DNA from: Sinobaca qinghaiensis
GTDB lineage: Bacteria; Bacillota; Bacilli; Bacillales; Marinococcaceae
Assembly (NCBI RefSeq): GCF_003610495.1
Contig: NZ_RAPK01000007.1
Location: 124,001 to 188,000, forward strand
Reading direction: 5' to 3'
Length of the DNA stretch: 64,000 nucleotides
The first letter of the stretch is position 1. The number at the start of each line of letters is the position of its first letter. Below the pieces are notes generated by a model that did no database searches, was not told the DNA's origin, and saw only the letters and a program-made list of their open reading frames with translations. The position numbers and the translations under genes were made by a program. Of the stretch, positions 8,242 to 16,087 are shown in pieces.

Positions 8242-8287
8242 TGTATACTTATATGATTCTGGCACTGATTATATTATGTAGTATACA
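8242..8287. promoter_or_regulatory. Spaced inverted repeat upstream of the DrrAB genes
   Basis: TGTATACT (8242-8249) and its exact reverse complement AGTATACA (8280-8287) are 30 nt apart within the AT-rich leader of the exporter operon. They could be paired operator half-sites for an unlinked repressor; this is inference. Confidence 0.4.
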
Positions 8288-8332
8288 CTTATTTTATACG
8301 AACATACGTTTGATTTCAAGGTTTATTTTTAT

Positions 8333-8362
8333 AAAAAAAGACTCCTGTTACACAGGAGTCCC
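8333..8362 (-). terminator. Rho-independent terminator of msrA
   Basis: The stem GACTCCTG / CAGGAGTC is followed on the minus strand by a run of seven T, directly after the msrA stop. Confidence 0.9.
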
Positions 8363-8386
8363 GGGTTGCTGCCTATTCTGATTTTT

Positions 8387-9052
8387 CTACCAGCGTACCT
8401 GATCAAGCGCCTGCAGCAGCTGTGTTTTTTCCTGCTCCGAAATGTTCCAGGTCAGCAGTTCTTTTTTTAATTCAGCCGTCTTGCCGGATCCACGTACCAT
8501 CCCGTTCATTCTGGCTGCCACTGTGGAATCTGTCAGCTGCCTTGCCGTCGGATACACTGACTCAAGCGCTTTGACCGCACGCGGAAACCGTTTCAGAAAG
8601 TACTTCTGGTGATAATCCTCTGCCTGATAAAACGTGGAAGCTTCCTGAAATTCCGTTTTAATAGGTCCTCCCAGCTCTTTTTCCCACATTTCTTTTGATC
8701 TCAGAGCCGTCTCGTGCTGCTGTTGGTTATTGTAGATCAAAAGAGACATATACTGCCGATCGCGGAACAGGCTTTTTTTCCGGGGATTATGCGCGCTCCA
8801 GAACATATTCAGGAGATCCTCGTAGCTCAAATAGGAAGGATCATATTCAATCAGCAGGGATTCCGTATGATCCCCCATTCTCCGGTAAGTCGGGTCCTCT
8901 TTCGCACCCCCGGTATAGCCGACCTGTGTTCTTACTACTCCTTTAAGCTGCCCAAACTGGGCATCCGGTCCCCAGAATCAGCCAAGGCCGAAAATGGCCT
9001 GTTCTGTTCTAATGCCCAATGTGTCCTGGTGCAATTGATTGTTTTCCTGCAT
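8387..9052 (-). CDS. msrA: Peptide-methionine (S)-S-oxide reductase MsrA, probable selenoprotein
   Basis: The 222-codon frame runs from ATG 9052 (GAAGGTGG six bases upstream) to the stop at 8387, interrupted once by TGA at 8980-8978 (codon 25). Around it the protein reads AIFGLG-[TGA]-FWGPDAQFG, so the TGA replaces exactly the catalytic Cys of the MsrA motif GCFWG. The rest is an intact MsrA: VVRTQVGYTGG, YRRMGDHTES, LLIEYDP, MFWSAHNP, YHQKYF. MsrA reduces methionine-S-sulfoxide in proteins and free methionine. There is no cysteine anywhere else, so no resolving Cys; some known Sec-MsrA enzymes also lack one. Both flanks remain in frame, and TGA is used as an ordinary stop in ppc and cinA, so recoding of this UGA as selenocysteine is the best reading. 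A nonsense mutation or sequencing error is the alternative. Automatic annotation would start it at the internal ATG 8878. Confidence 0.8.
8949..8963 (-). promoter_or_regulatory. Candidate bacterial SECIS hairpin in msrA
   Basis: On the mRNA strand, a perfect 6-bp stem UGCCCA / UGGGCA closes the loop GUU, whose first base G lies 20 nt after the UGA. As I recall the loose bacterial SECIS consensus (a stem a short distance 3' of UGA with a G at the start of the apical loop), it fits. A competing 5-bp stem CUGGG / CCCAG uses the same bases. Not folded computationally. Confidence 0.5.
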
Positions 9053-9190
9053 CGTGCCACCTTCTTTCTTTTTGTCTTCTTTTAGTGTATATGAGAAATC
9101 TGTTCAGGGCAAAAGGAAGGCGCTGGTCAATTTGATGTTTCTCTTGCTATAATTGACGGGACTGTATGATTCTATAAAAGAGGTGTTTCC

Positions 9191-9388
9191 ATGAAAGGTT
9201 CAACAGCCTTTAAGCTTAAAATTGCCTGGCTTGTACTGCTGTTTGTTATTTGTATTGTCCTGGCTTTTATTCATTTTATCGCCGGCAATATTCTGTGGGG
9301 AAGTTTATTAATTCTTGCAGCTTTATTCCCGCTCACCAATCTCATCTTTCGTGTTATCAGCTACCAAAAGCATAAAAGCGCCGGATAA
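9191..9388 (+). CDS. Small membrane protein, two TM helices
   Basis: This 65-aa protein has two hydrophobic segments (about 10-31 and 34-55) and basic ends (MKGSTAFKLK, YQKHKSAG). AGAGGTG precedes the ATG. An extended -10 (TGCTATAAT, 9145-9153) lies upstream, so the gene has its own promoter. No family was recognised. Confidence 0.65.
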   Translation: MKGSTAFKLKIAWLVLLFVICIVLAFIHFIAGNILWGSLLILAALFPLTNLIFRVISYQKHKSAG

Positions 9389-9390
9389 AT

Positions 9391-9430
9391 AAAAGCACCG
9401 CTCTCCTTTTCGGAAAGCGGTGCTTTTTTT
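9391..9430. terminator. Bidirectional terminator between small membrane gene and ppc
   Basis: The stem AAAGCACCGC / GCGGTGCTTT has T runs on both strands and lies between convergent genes. Confidence 0.9.
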
Positions 9431-9438
9431 GTATCATA

Positions 9439-12192
9439 TCAGCCTGTGTTTCTAAGGCCGGCAGCAATACCGCTGATAGTCAACAGCATTTCTGTCAGCA
9501 GCTCTTCAGACTGTTCATCTTCTTCACGCATAAGCTTTATCAGTTCTACCTGAAGGAAGTTCAGTGGATCTACATAAGGATTTCTTCTCCAGACCGACTC
9601 TTGAATATTCGGCGTATGATCGAGAAGTTCCTGTTTTTCCGTAATTTCAAGCAGAATACTACGTGTTTTATTGTATTCATCCGTAATATCACTGAAAATA
9701 CGTTCAGCAATTTTTTCATCATTTACCAATTTGGTATATTCTTTTGCTGTGTTTATATCAGCTTTCATTAATGCCATCTGCAGATTATTTACCGTTGATT
9801 GGAAAAACGGCCATTCCTGATACATTTTCTTCAGAAGCTCCAGGTTGCCTGCGTCTTCTTCCGCGAATGCCTGAAGGCCTGTTCCTGCCGCGTACCAGGC
9901 CGGAATTAACTGCCTGCTCTGCGTCCATGCAAATACCCATGGAATCGCACGGAGGTCTTCAAACTTACTGCTGTTTTTCCGGCTCATTGGGCGGGAGCCA
10001 ATGTTAAGCGCGCCAAGTCCATTGAGCGGAGTCGCTTCGTTGAAGTAGGTAAGAAAATCCGGATCTCCGAATACAAGAGACTGGTATTTTTTCAGAGAAT
10101 GGCTGGACACACGTTCCATAGCCTCTTCCCATGTACTTTCCCTATGATCGGCACGTTCGGACGCCTGTGATGTTTTGGCCGTGGATTCAAGCAGCGCGGA
10201 AGCTCCCTGTTCCAGGCTTCTGTAAGCAATATCCTCCAGCAGATAGCGGGAGCTTAACACTTCTCCCTGCTCGGTAATTTTCACGCCGTCTCCCAGTGTT
10301 TCGGCCGGCTGGGAAAGAATACTCCGGTTTAACGGGCCGCCTCCACGTCCCAGTGAACCTCCGCGTCCGTGGAAAAACTTAAGGCCGATTTCATAGTCTT
10401 TTGCTACGTCATGAATTTCCTGCTGGGCTTTAAACAGCTTCCAGTTTGCGGTCATCGTTCCGCCGTCTTTGCTTCCATCTGAATAACCGAGCATTACTTC
10501 CTGATGATTTCCTCTGACTTCCAGATGACGGCGGTAGACGTCCATTTCGAACATCTGCTTCATGATAGCCGGACCGGCTACCAGATCGTCAATGGTTTCG
10601 AGCAGCGGTGCCACATGAAGTCCGCTTTTCACTGTACCATCCGGAAGCTGAGCATAGATACCTGCTTCTTTGGCAAGAACAAGTACTTCAAGAATGTCGC
10701 TTGCGGATTCCGCCATGCTGATTAAATACACTTCAATGGAGCGGGAGCCGAATTCTTCATGAGCCTGTTTGATCATAGTAAATACCTTCAGCATTTCCTG
10801 CGTCTCTTTGGAGTAGCTGTCCTTGGAAAGCAGGAGCGGTCTTGGATCATTCAGAACTTTTTCAAGAATCGCGGTTTTTTCGGATTCTTCCAGCTCGGCA
10901 TAATTATCGGTAATGTGCACAGCTTTCAGCACTTCTGCCAGCGCCGATTCGTGCTCTCCACTGTGATTTCTAATATCAAGAGAAGCCAGGTGAAAACCAA
11001 ACAGCTGAACCTGCCTGATCAGCTTTCTGATCATCTTGAGACGGTGGTGCGACGGCTGATGCTTTTCTACGCTCTCTTTAATGGAGTTAAGATCCTCCAG
11101 CAGTTCCTCTGAATACTCATATCCGTTTTCAGATACACCTGTTTCACTAAGACGCTTTAAGATAACCGCAAACTTGCGGCGGTAGACTTCTGAAACCACC
11201 GGCCAGATTTCATCCGGCTGCAGATACTTCTCTTCTTCATGCCCTACCTGTAGAACAAGAGATTCATCAATTGTCGTACGGGCCGAGGAGTGGCTGAAGC
11301 GTCTCATCGATTCCTCAATTACTTTTTTATACTTTTTCAGTACCAGCTCGCGCTGTCTTGTTAATGTCTCCCAGGTAATTTCCGGCGTTACGTTTGGATT
11401 TCCGTCTCTATCTCCGCCGATCCATGAACCGAAGGTAAGAAAGTTAGGTACCTTCCACTGCGTGTCCGGATAGTGCTCTTCCAGCTGTTCTTCCAGCTCC
11501 TGATGAATATCAGGAAGCACTTCAAATAATGTCTGGTCAAAATAATAAAGGCCGTTTCTTACTTCATCCATAACGGTAGGCTTACGATGGCGCAGTTCAT
11601 CTGTCTGCCACAGCGCCGTTACTTCGTTAAACAGGCTTTCATCCAGATTTTTACGCTCCCGCTTTGTCAGGACAGGACTATCCAGCTGCTGCAGAATAGT
11701 GGAAATACGCTTTTGTATTTCAAGTACCGTCCGTTTCGTTGCTTCTGTTGGATGAGCTGTAATAATAAGCTCGAGCGAAAGCTTCTGCAGAACGTCTTCA
11801 ATTACTTCTGTAGAAATATTATTTTCTTTGATCGACGTAACGGCTCCTTCAATAGAAAACGGCTGGGCTACACCGTCATCTTCGAGCTGATACTGGCGGC
11901 GTCTGCGGATCCGGTGGTTCTGCTCTGCAATATTTACCAGGTTAAAGTATGTAGAAAATGCGCGGATTACGTGCTGGCGCATCGGCGGCTTTAACCTGCT
12001 GATTTTTTGTTTTAATTCATTGTACGCCTCTTCATCAAAATCCTGGCGGAGTTCAATTGTTGATTTTCTAATCTCCTCTACTTGATTAAAAAGTGTGTCT
12101 CCTCCGTGATGCTTTAATATCTTCCCGAGAATGGTACCAAGCTTCTTTACATCATTTCGAAGCAGGCTGCTTTGATTATCTGTCTGTGTCAT
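9439..12192 (-). CDS. ppc: Phosphoenolpyruvate carboxylase
   Basis: This 917-aa enzyme carboxylates phosphoenolpyruvate with bicarbonate to oxaloacetate, refilling the TCA cycle. Full length for the bacterial family. Visible motifs are the catalytic His region ITAHPTEATKRTVL, GSWIGGDRDGNPNVT, YSDGSKDGG, the glycine loop FHGRGGSLGRGGGP and the conserved C-terminus ending AAGLRNTG. The ATG at 12192 is chosen because AGGAGG lies seven bases upstream; an in-frame ATG 11 codons earlier lacks a site. The gene is monocistronic, ends with TGA and shares its terminator with the convergent small gene. B. subtilis relies on pyruvate carboxylase instead, so ppc is a difference from that model. Confidence 0.97.
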   Translation of the reverse strand: MTQTDNQSSLLRNDVKKLGTILGKILKHHGGDTLFNQVEEIRKSTIELRQDFDEEAYNELKQKISRLKPPMRQHVIRAFSTYFNLVNIAEQNHRIRRRRQYQLEDDGVAQPFSIEGAVTSIKENNISTEVIEDVLQKLSLELIITAHPTEATKRTVLEIQKRISTILQQLDSPVLTKRERKNLDESLFNEVTALWQTDELRHRKPTVMDEVRNGLYYFDQTLFEVLPDIHQELEEQLEEHYPDTQWKVPNFLTFGSWIGGDRDGNPNVTPEITWETLTRQRELVLKKYKKVIEESMRRFSHSSARTTIDESLVLQVGHEEEKYLQPDEIWPVVSEVYRRKFAVILKRLSETGVSENGYEYSEELLEDLNSIKESVEKHQPSHHRLKMIRKLIRQVQLFGFHLASLDIRNHSGEHESALAEVLKAVHITDNYAELEESEKTAILEKVLNDPRPLLLSKDSYSKETQEMLKVFTMIKQAHEEFGSRSIEVYLISMAESASDILEVLVLAKEAGIYAQLPDGTVKSGLHVAPLLETIDDLVAGPAIMKQMFEMDVYRRHLEVRGNHQEVMLGYSDGSKDGGTMTANWKLFKAQQEIHDVAKDYEIGLKFFHGRGGSLGRGGGPLNRSILSQPAETLGDGVKITEQGEVLSSRYLLEDIAYRSLEQGASALLESTAKTSQASERADHRESTWEEAMERVSSHSLKKYQSLVFGDPDFLTYFNEATPLNGLGALNIGSRPMSRKNSSKFEDLRAIPWVFAWTQSRQLIPAWYAAGTGLQAFAEEDAGNLELLKKMYQEWPFFQSTVNNLQMALMKADINTAKEYTKLVNDEKIAERIFSDITDEYNKTRSILLEITEKQELLDHTPNIQESVWRRNPYVDPLNFLQVELIKLMREEDEQSEELLTEMLLTISGIAAGLRNTG

Positions 12193-12281
12193 GGTTAGTT
12201 TCCTCCTGGTTGATACGATCTTCACATCGATTTTTGGGTCATTACATGTCCCGCAAGGACGTTTGGCGACCCTTGATTTGT

Positions 12282-12310
12282 ATAAAAAGACACCCGCTTC
12301 AGCAGGTATC
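12282..12310 (-). terminator. Rho-independent terminator
   Basis: On the minus strand GATACCTGC-TGAA-GCGGGTGTC is followed by TTTTTATA. It ends the small-membrane-protein unit that lies upstream of ppc. Confidence 0.7.
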
Positions 12311-12406
12311 TATATATACTACCATCAAATATGCAAAATAATCAAAACTTTTTGTGCATCTTAGTAAAATATCGATTAATGACCGGCCGGAATGATCCGG
12401 CTCAGC

Positions 12407-12595
12407 CTATTTATTCTTTTTGTATTTATTTAAAAACCAGACAAACACCGCAATAATCACAGCGAACATGCCAATGGTTATTAAGATAAATATTCCAGTA
12501 AGATCCTGGTTCTTCACCGGTGAGTCGGCAGCTGCTGCCGGACTGGTCCATAATAATACAACGGCGGTTAACACCATATATAAAGCACGCTTCAT
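12407..12595 (-). CDS. Small exported or membrane protein
   Basis: This 62-aa protein has an N-terminal signal-like segment ending in SPAAAA (about residue 23), a short hydrophilic stretch, a second hydrophobic helix (about 33-54) and a basic tail NKYKKNK. It would be either a signal-peptide-cleaved single-pass protein or a two-helix membrane protein. It lies 33 bases after the YueI-like gene and probably shares its transcript. No function is recognised. Confidence 0.6.
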   Translation of the reverse strand: MKRALYMVLTAVVLLWTSPAAAADSPVKNQDLTGIFILITIGMFAVIIAVFVWFLNKYKKNK

Positions 12596-12628
12596 TCTTT
12601 TTCCCTCACTTCCATTCCTCTGCGGATG

Positions 12629-13051
12629 CTACGCAAAAATTCGCTTCCACCACGGTTTTTTAGGAGGCGCTGCTTCCGGCTGCTTGTCTTCTACTTCAAT
12701 TTCTTCTTTATGAATAGCGTAAGGCTTCGCCAGTACAAGCCCAATTTCTGTTACATTATCCAGCGAGGAAACATTTGTATAGTCTATTCCATATTTTTTG
12801 GCAAGCTTTTGATACCCTTTAAGAGCCTGATAGCTGAGCTTTCCATTTAAGACGATGACTGCGTCTCTATGCTGTTTCATTTCCGTTTCCACTTCCGGTC
12901 TTGTGCCTTTTTCCATAACCTGCTTTTTTGTCAGGACAAGCAGAATACGTTCCCGGTACACGCCCAGGTACTGCCTCTTTTCATCGGGGCGGATGTCTTT
13001 TTTTCCGTAAATGCCTTCATTTAATATATCGTTTACTTCTTTTCCAGCCAT
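12629..13051 (-). CDS. YueI family protein (DUF1694)
   Basis: This 140-aa protein matches the YueI/DUF1694 family of unknown function: VNDILNEGIYG near the start, QYLGVYRERILLVLTKKQV, then a core with IVLNGKLSYQALKGYQKLA and GIDYTNVSS. The C-terminal tail is acidic, then Pro-rich and ends KKPWWKRIFA. The ATG at 13051 is preferred, with AGGAGTGG six bases upstream; the earlier in-frame ATG has no site. Family members are soluble and conserved in Firmicutes; no activity is known to me. Confidence 0.8.
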   Translation of the reverse strand: MAGKEVNDILNEGIYGKKDIRPDEKRQYLGVYRERILLVLTKKQVMEKGTRPEVETEMKQHRDAVIVLNGKLSYQALKGYQKLAKKYGIDYTNVSSLDNVTEIGLVLAKPYAIHKEEIEVEDKQPEAAPPKKPWWKRIFA

Positions 13052-13176
13052 ATTTACCACTCCTACTTTTATCTTTGGGCTTCTTTTCATTATACTACTA
13101 TACTTGAAACTATGATAAAATAAGGCAAGATGAGTAAACAGTTTTTTTATCGTCGATATGAATGGAGGGGATTCAG

Positions 13177-13626
13177 ATGCCTTCTGATACGTTTATGTGG
13201 TTTATTATGGCATGGTCGGTTTTTTTAACGGTCTTTATGTTCATAGGCGGTTTTTTCATGTTCCGCAAATTTTTAAAGCGCTTTCCAAAAGAGGACGGCC
13301 TTTCCATTCTGGACTGGCAGGATTACTATCTTCAGGAAACGAGTCATTTATGGCCGCAGTCCAAAAAAAACCTGCTTGAAGAACTGGTTGAGCCTGTACC
13401 TGAACTGTTCCGGGACGTGGCACGTGAGCGGATAGCCGGGGAAATAGGCCGGATTGCTCTGGAAGAGCATGCGCAGACAATAGATGAGCCGCTTTTAATC
13501 CGCGGATATATTCTTGCTACCCCGAAACGGGATCATAAATTCTTGCGGAAAAAATGCCGGGAAAAGAATATCGATTTAACTGAGTATGAATATTTGTTTA
13601 AAGAAAAAGCTGCTTCCTCTGAATAA
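13177..13626 (+). CDS. yneK: DUF2621 family membrane-anchored protein (YneK-like)
   Basis: This 149-aa protein has one N-terminal membrane helix (about 4-27), then a soluble cytoplasmic domain with LDWQDYYLQETSHLWP and LIRGYILATPKRDHKFL, as in DUF2621 proteins such as B. subtilis YneK. Function is unknown. The start at 13177 follows GGAGGGG at six bases; an ATG five codons earlier is less likely. Its convergent neighbour is ccdC, the same neighbour as in B. subtilis, which supports the assignment. Confidence 0.75.
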   Translation: MPSDTFMWFIMAWSVFLTVFMFIGGFFMFRKFLKRFPKEDGLSILDWQDYYLQETSHLWPQSKKNLLEELVEPVPELFRDVARERIAGEIGRIALEEHAQTIDEPLLIRGYILATPKRDHKFLRKKCREKNIDLTEYEYLFKEKAASSE

Positions 13627-13644
13627 CAGAGAAGGCAGCTTTTA
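13607..13644. terminator. Bidirectional terminator overlapping the yneK stop
   Basis: AAGCTGC...CTCTG-AATAA-CAGAG...GCAGCTT forms an imperfect stem with T or A tracts outside. It covers the last codons of yneK and the end of ccdC. Confidence 0.7.
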
Positions 13645-14157
13645 TTTAACCATTTTTTTGGATAACACGGAGGCCGGTTCATCAATGGAAGCATGATGCC
13701 GTTTTTCTATTTCTCTAAAACGGATCAGCATATAGATTCTCCAGGGAATAATCATTCCGAAAGCCAATAAGTAAAACATACCTCCAAGCTCCGCAACTTC
13801 GATGGCGTCTCCAATAATCAGCTTGAATATCACACGTGCAATCAACAGTCCGATTAAAATAAAAGCAAAAGCTTTCGAGCGCTTCATATAAATATCGCTG
13901 TTGCGTACTTCAAAGCTGGTCGTACGCATTAATAAGAAGGAAAAAATAATGCCGACGGTCAGCGCTTCTATAATTTGAAGCGGTACCAGACGTGCCGGTT
14001 CATATACAAACATCAGCATACCGGTGGACATGAAAAATGGCGGCAGAATAATTTTCTTTATGCTTGCCGGCTTTTTGATTGCCTTCATTCGGATAAAGAG
14101 CGCAATCATTGCCATACAAGCCGCCCCGGCGGTTGTTGCCAGTAAAGCTATATTCAT
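13642..14157 (-). CDS. ccdC: CcdC family cytochrome c biogenesis-associated membrane protein
   Basis: This 171-aa protein has five or six predicted helices and matches the CcdC (YneJ) family: RMKAIKKPASIKKIILPPFF, STGMLMFVYEPARL and GMIIPWRIYMLIRFREIEK. CcdC is linked to cytochrome c maturation in B. subtilis by genome position rather than by a clear activity. The usual partners ccdA and yneI are not next to it here. ATG 14157 is preferred, about ten bases after a GGGGAG site; GTG 14163 is an in-frame alternative. Confidence 0.85.
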   Translation of the reverse strand: MNIALLATTAGAACMAMIALFIRMKAIKKPASIKKIILPPFFMSTGMLMFVYEPARLVPLQIIEALTVGIIFSFLLMRTTSFEVRNSDIYMKRSKAFAFILIGLLIARVIFKLIIGDAIEVAELGGMFYLLAFGMIIPWRIYMLIRFREIEKRHHASIDEPASVLSKKMVK

Positions 14158-14275
14158 TTGCACTCACTCCCCTCCCCGTGCCTGTACTAAATGCCCGGGG
14201 CCGAACTGCAAACGCTTCTACGCTTACAGCTATGTTTCTATTTTACACCGTGAAAACGTTATCTTGCAATGCTTG

Positions 14276-16087
14276 TTATCCTATTTCGGTGTTATAGGCT
14301 TTTTCCTGCTCGAGCCTGCCCTGCTGCAGTTCATACATCGTCCGGTAAAGCCCCTGCTGCCTGAGCAGGGATTCGTGATTTCCTTCTTCACGTATTTCCC
14401 CCTGATGCAGCACAATAATGTGGTCTGCGTCTTTTATGGTAGAAAGACGGTGGGCAATCATAATAGTCGTGCGCCCCTTTTTCATGCGTTCCAGCGCCGT
14501 CTGAATATCCTGTTCCGTTTCGGAGTCAATACTTGCCGTCGCTTCATCCAGAACGAGAATTCTTGGATCTTTCGCAATGGTTCTTGCAAACGTGATCAGC
14601 TGTTTTTCCCCGTTGGAAAAAGAACTTCCCCTTTCTCCAACCGGTTCCTCGTATTTAAAGGGCAGCTTTTCGATAAATGGCGATGCCTCTACTTTTTCTG
14701 CCGCCCGCTTCATATCCTGCTCGTTCACGTCCGGATCGTGGAAAATAATATTATCTTTAACGGTACCGGTAAACAAAAACGGATCCTGAAGTACAAGCCC
14801 GATGTTTCTGCGGATTTCTTTATTCTCATACTGATGGATATCGGTTCCATCCACGGTAATTCTGCCCTGCTGGGCATCGTAAAAACGCAGAAGCACCTGC
14901 ACAATCGAACTTTTACCGCTTCCGGTATGGCCGACGATAGCGAGCGTTTCTCCTTTATTTACCTGAAACGAAATATTTTTTAATACAGGATTGTCCGGGT
15001 CATATCCAAAAGAAACGTTGTCAAACCGAACGTTGCCTTCTTTTATCATAGTACCGGCATAAGAATGATCCACCGCAGGCTCCATATCCTCTTTCCGGTC
15101 CAGGATTTGGTATACCCGGCCCGCCGACACAATGGCCTGCTGCTGCTTGGAGAGCTGCTGCATAATCTGGTTAACCGGCTCAAATAGACGGTCGATGTAG
15201 TTAATAAAAGCATAAAGCACACCCAGTTGTACGCTTCCTCCGAAAGAAGCCAGCCCAAAATAAGTAAGGACCAGCACAAGCGTCGCTACGCTGATCAAAT
15301 CAATAGCAGGCCGGAGAAGCAGACCGTCAAGCTTCATCGTCTGCACGGAAGAGCGGCGGTGCTTTTCGTTAATATCTTCAAATTCATGGCGCATGCGTTT
15401 TTCCTGGCGGAACACTTGAATAATGCTCATCCCTTGAATAGATTCATTTATTTTGGCATTAAGCATGCTCAACCGACCGCTCATTGCTCCGAAAAATACA
15501 GCGCTTTTTTTCCGGTAATAATATATTAAAACAAGTATGATAGGAAACAAGGAAAGACAAAGCAGAGCCAGCTGTGCGTCCAATATCGCCATTGCAATAA
15601 AGACGCCGATTAGAAACACTCCATTATGAATAATGACAGCCAGTACTTCCACATACATTTCTTTTACTGATTCCGTATCGTTGGTCAGTCTCGATATCAA
15701 ACCCCCGGCGGCGGTCCGGTCAAAAAAACGAAGCCGGGACTGCTCTACCTTTTTGAATACATCAATCCGCAGCGTGCGAATAATCTGCAGAGCGATCCGC
15801 TGAAACCAGAAAATCTGATAATAGCCCAGAACCACAGCAAGCAGATGAAGCACACCGTAGCTTACGCCCAGCAGAACGAGCGGACCAGCCGGAAAGCTGT
15901 TCTGGGTTAAATAATCATCAATAAACACTTTTACTAATATGGGTCCGACCAGATCGGCACTTGTGCCAACCAGAAGGAAAAGAGCAGCAGCTGCCAGTTG
16001 TTTTTTATAAGGTACAGCTGCTTTTAATAATCGTTTAAAAATGCTCCATTGCTCTTTGCTGCTTAGTACCCTATCCTGGTGCTCCAT
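14276..16087 (-). CDS. ABC exporter half-transporter, canonical catalytic site subunit
   Basis: This 603-aa half-transporter has an N-terminal six-helix type I exporter domain (about 20-310) and a C-terminal ATPase domain. Walker A is GHTGSGKSS, Walker B ILVLDEATASID has the catalytic Glu, and the H-loop is IAHRLSTI. The signature is FSNGEKQ rather than LSGGQ. The gene overlaps the previous half-transporter gene by 17 bases, so the pair should form a heterodimeric multidrug-type exporter like YheI/YheH (BmrCD) or YfiB/YfiC. The unusual signature belongs to the degenerate composite site. Substrate unknown. Confidence 0.88.
   Translation of the reverse strand: MEHQDRVLSSKEQWSIFKRLLKAAVPYKKQLAAAALFLLVGTSADLVGPILVKVFIDDYLTQNSFPAGPLVLLGVSYGVLHLLAVVLGYYQIFWFQRIALQIIRTLRIDVFKKVEQSRLRFFDRTAAGGLISRLTNDTESVKEMYVEVLAVIIHNGVFLIGVFIAMAILDAQLALLCLSLFPIILVLIYYYRKKSAVFFGAMSGRLSMLNAKINESIQGMSIIQVFRQEKRMRHEFEDINEKHRRSSVQTMKLDGLLLRPAIDLISVATLVLVLTYFGLASFGGSVQLGVLYAFINYIDRLFEPVNQIMQQLSKQQQAIVSAGRVYQILDRKEDMEPAVDHSYAGTMIKEGNVRFDNVSFGYDPDNPVLKNISFQVNKGETLAIVGHTGSGKSSIVQVLLRFYDAQQGRITVDGTDIHQYENKEIRRNIGLVLQDPFLFTGTVKDNIIFHDPDVNEQDMKRAAEKVEASPFIEKLPFKYEEPVGERGSSFSNGEKQLITFARTIAKDPRILVLDEATASIDSETEQDIQTALERMKKGRTTIMIAHRLSTIKDADHIIVLHQGEIREEGNHESLLRQQGLYRTMYELQQGRLEQEKAYNTEIG

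Noticed and set aside
8387-8878. MsrA as a 163-aa protein starting at ATG 8878
   Set aside because: This start removes the whole active-site motif and has no good ribosome site. The frame continues upstream through the TGA to a start with a clear site at 9052.
14024-14983. 319-aa plus-strand frame over ccdC and the ABC exporter
   Set aside because: It crosses two genes with clear family motifs and has no recognisable domain.
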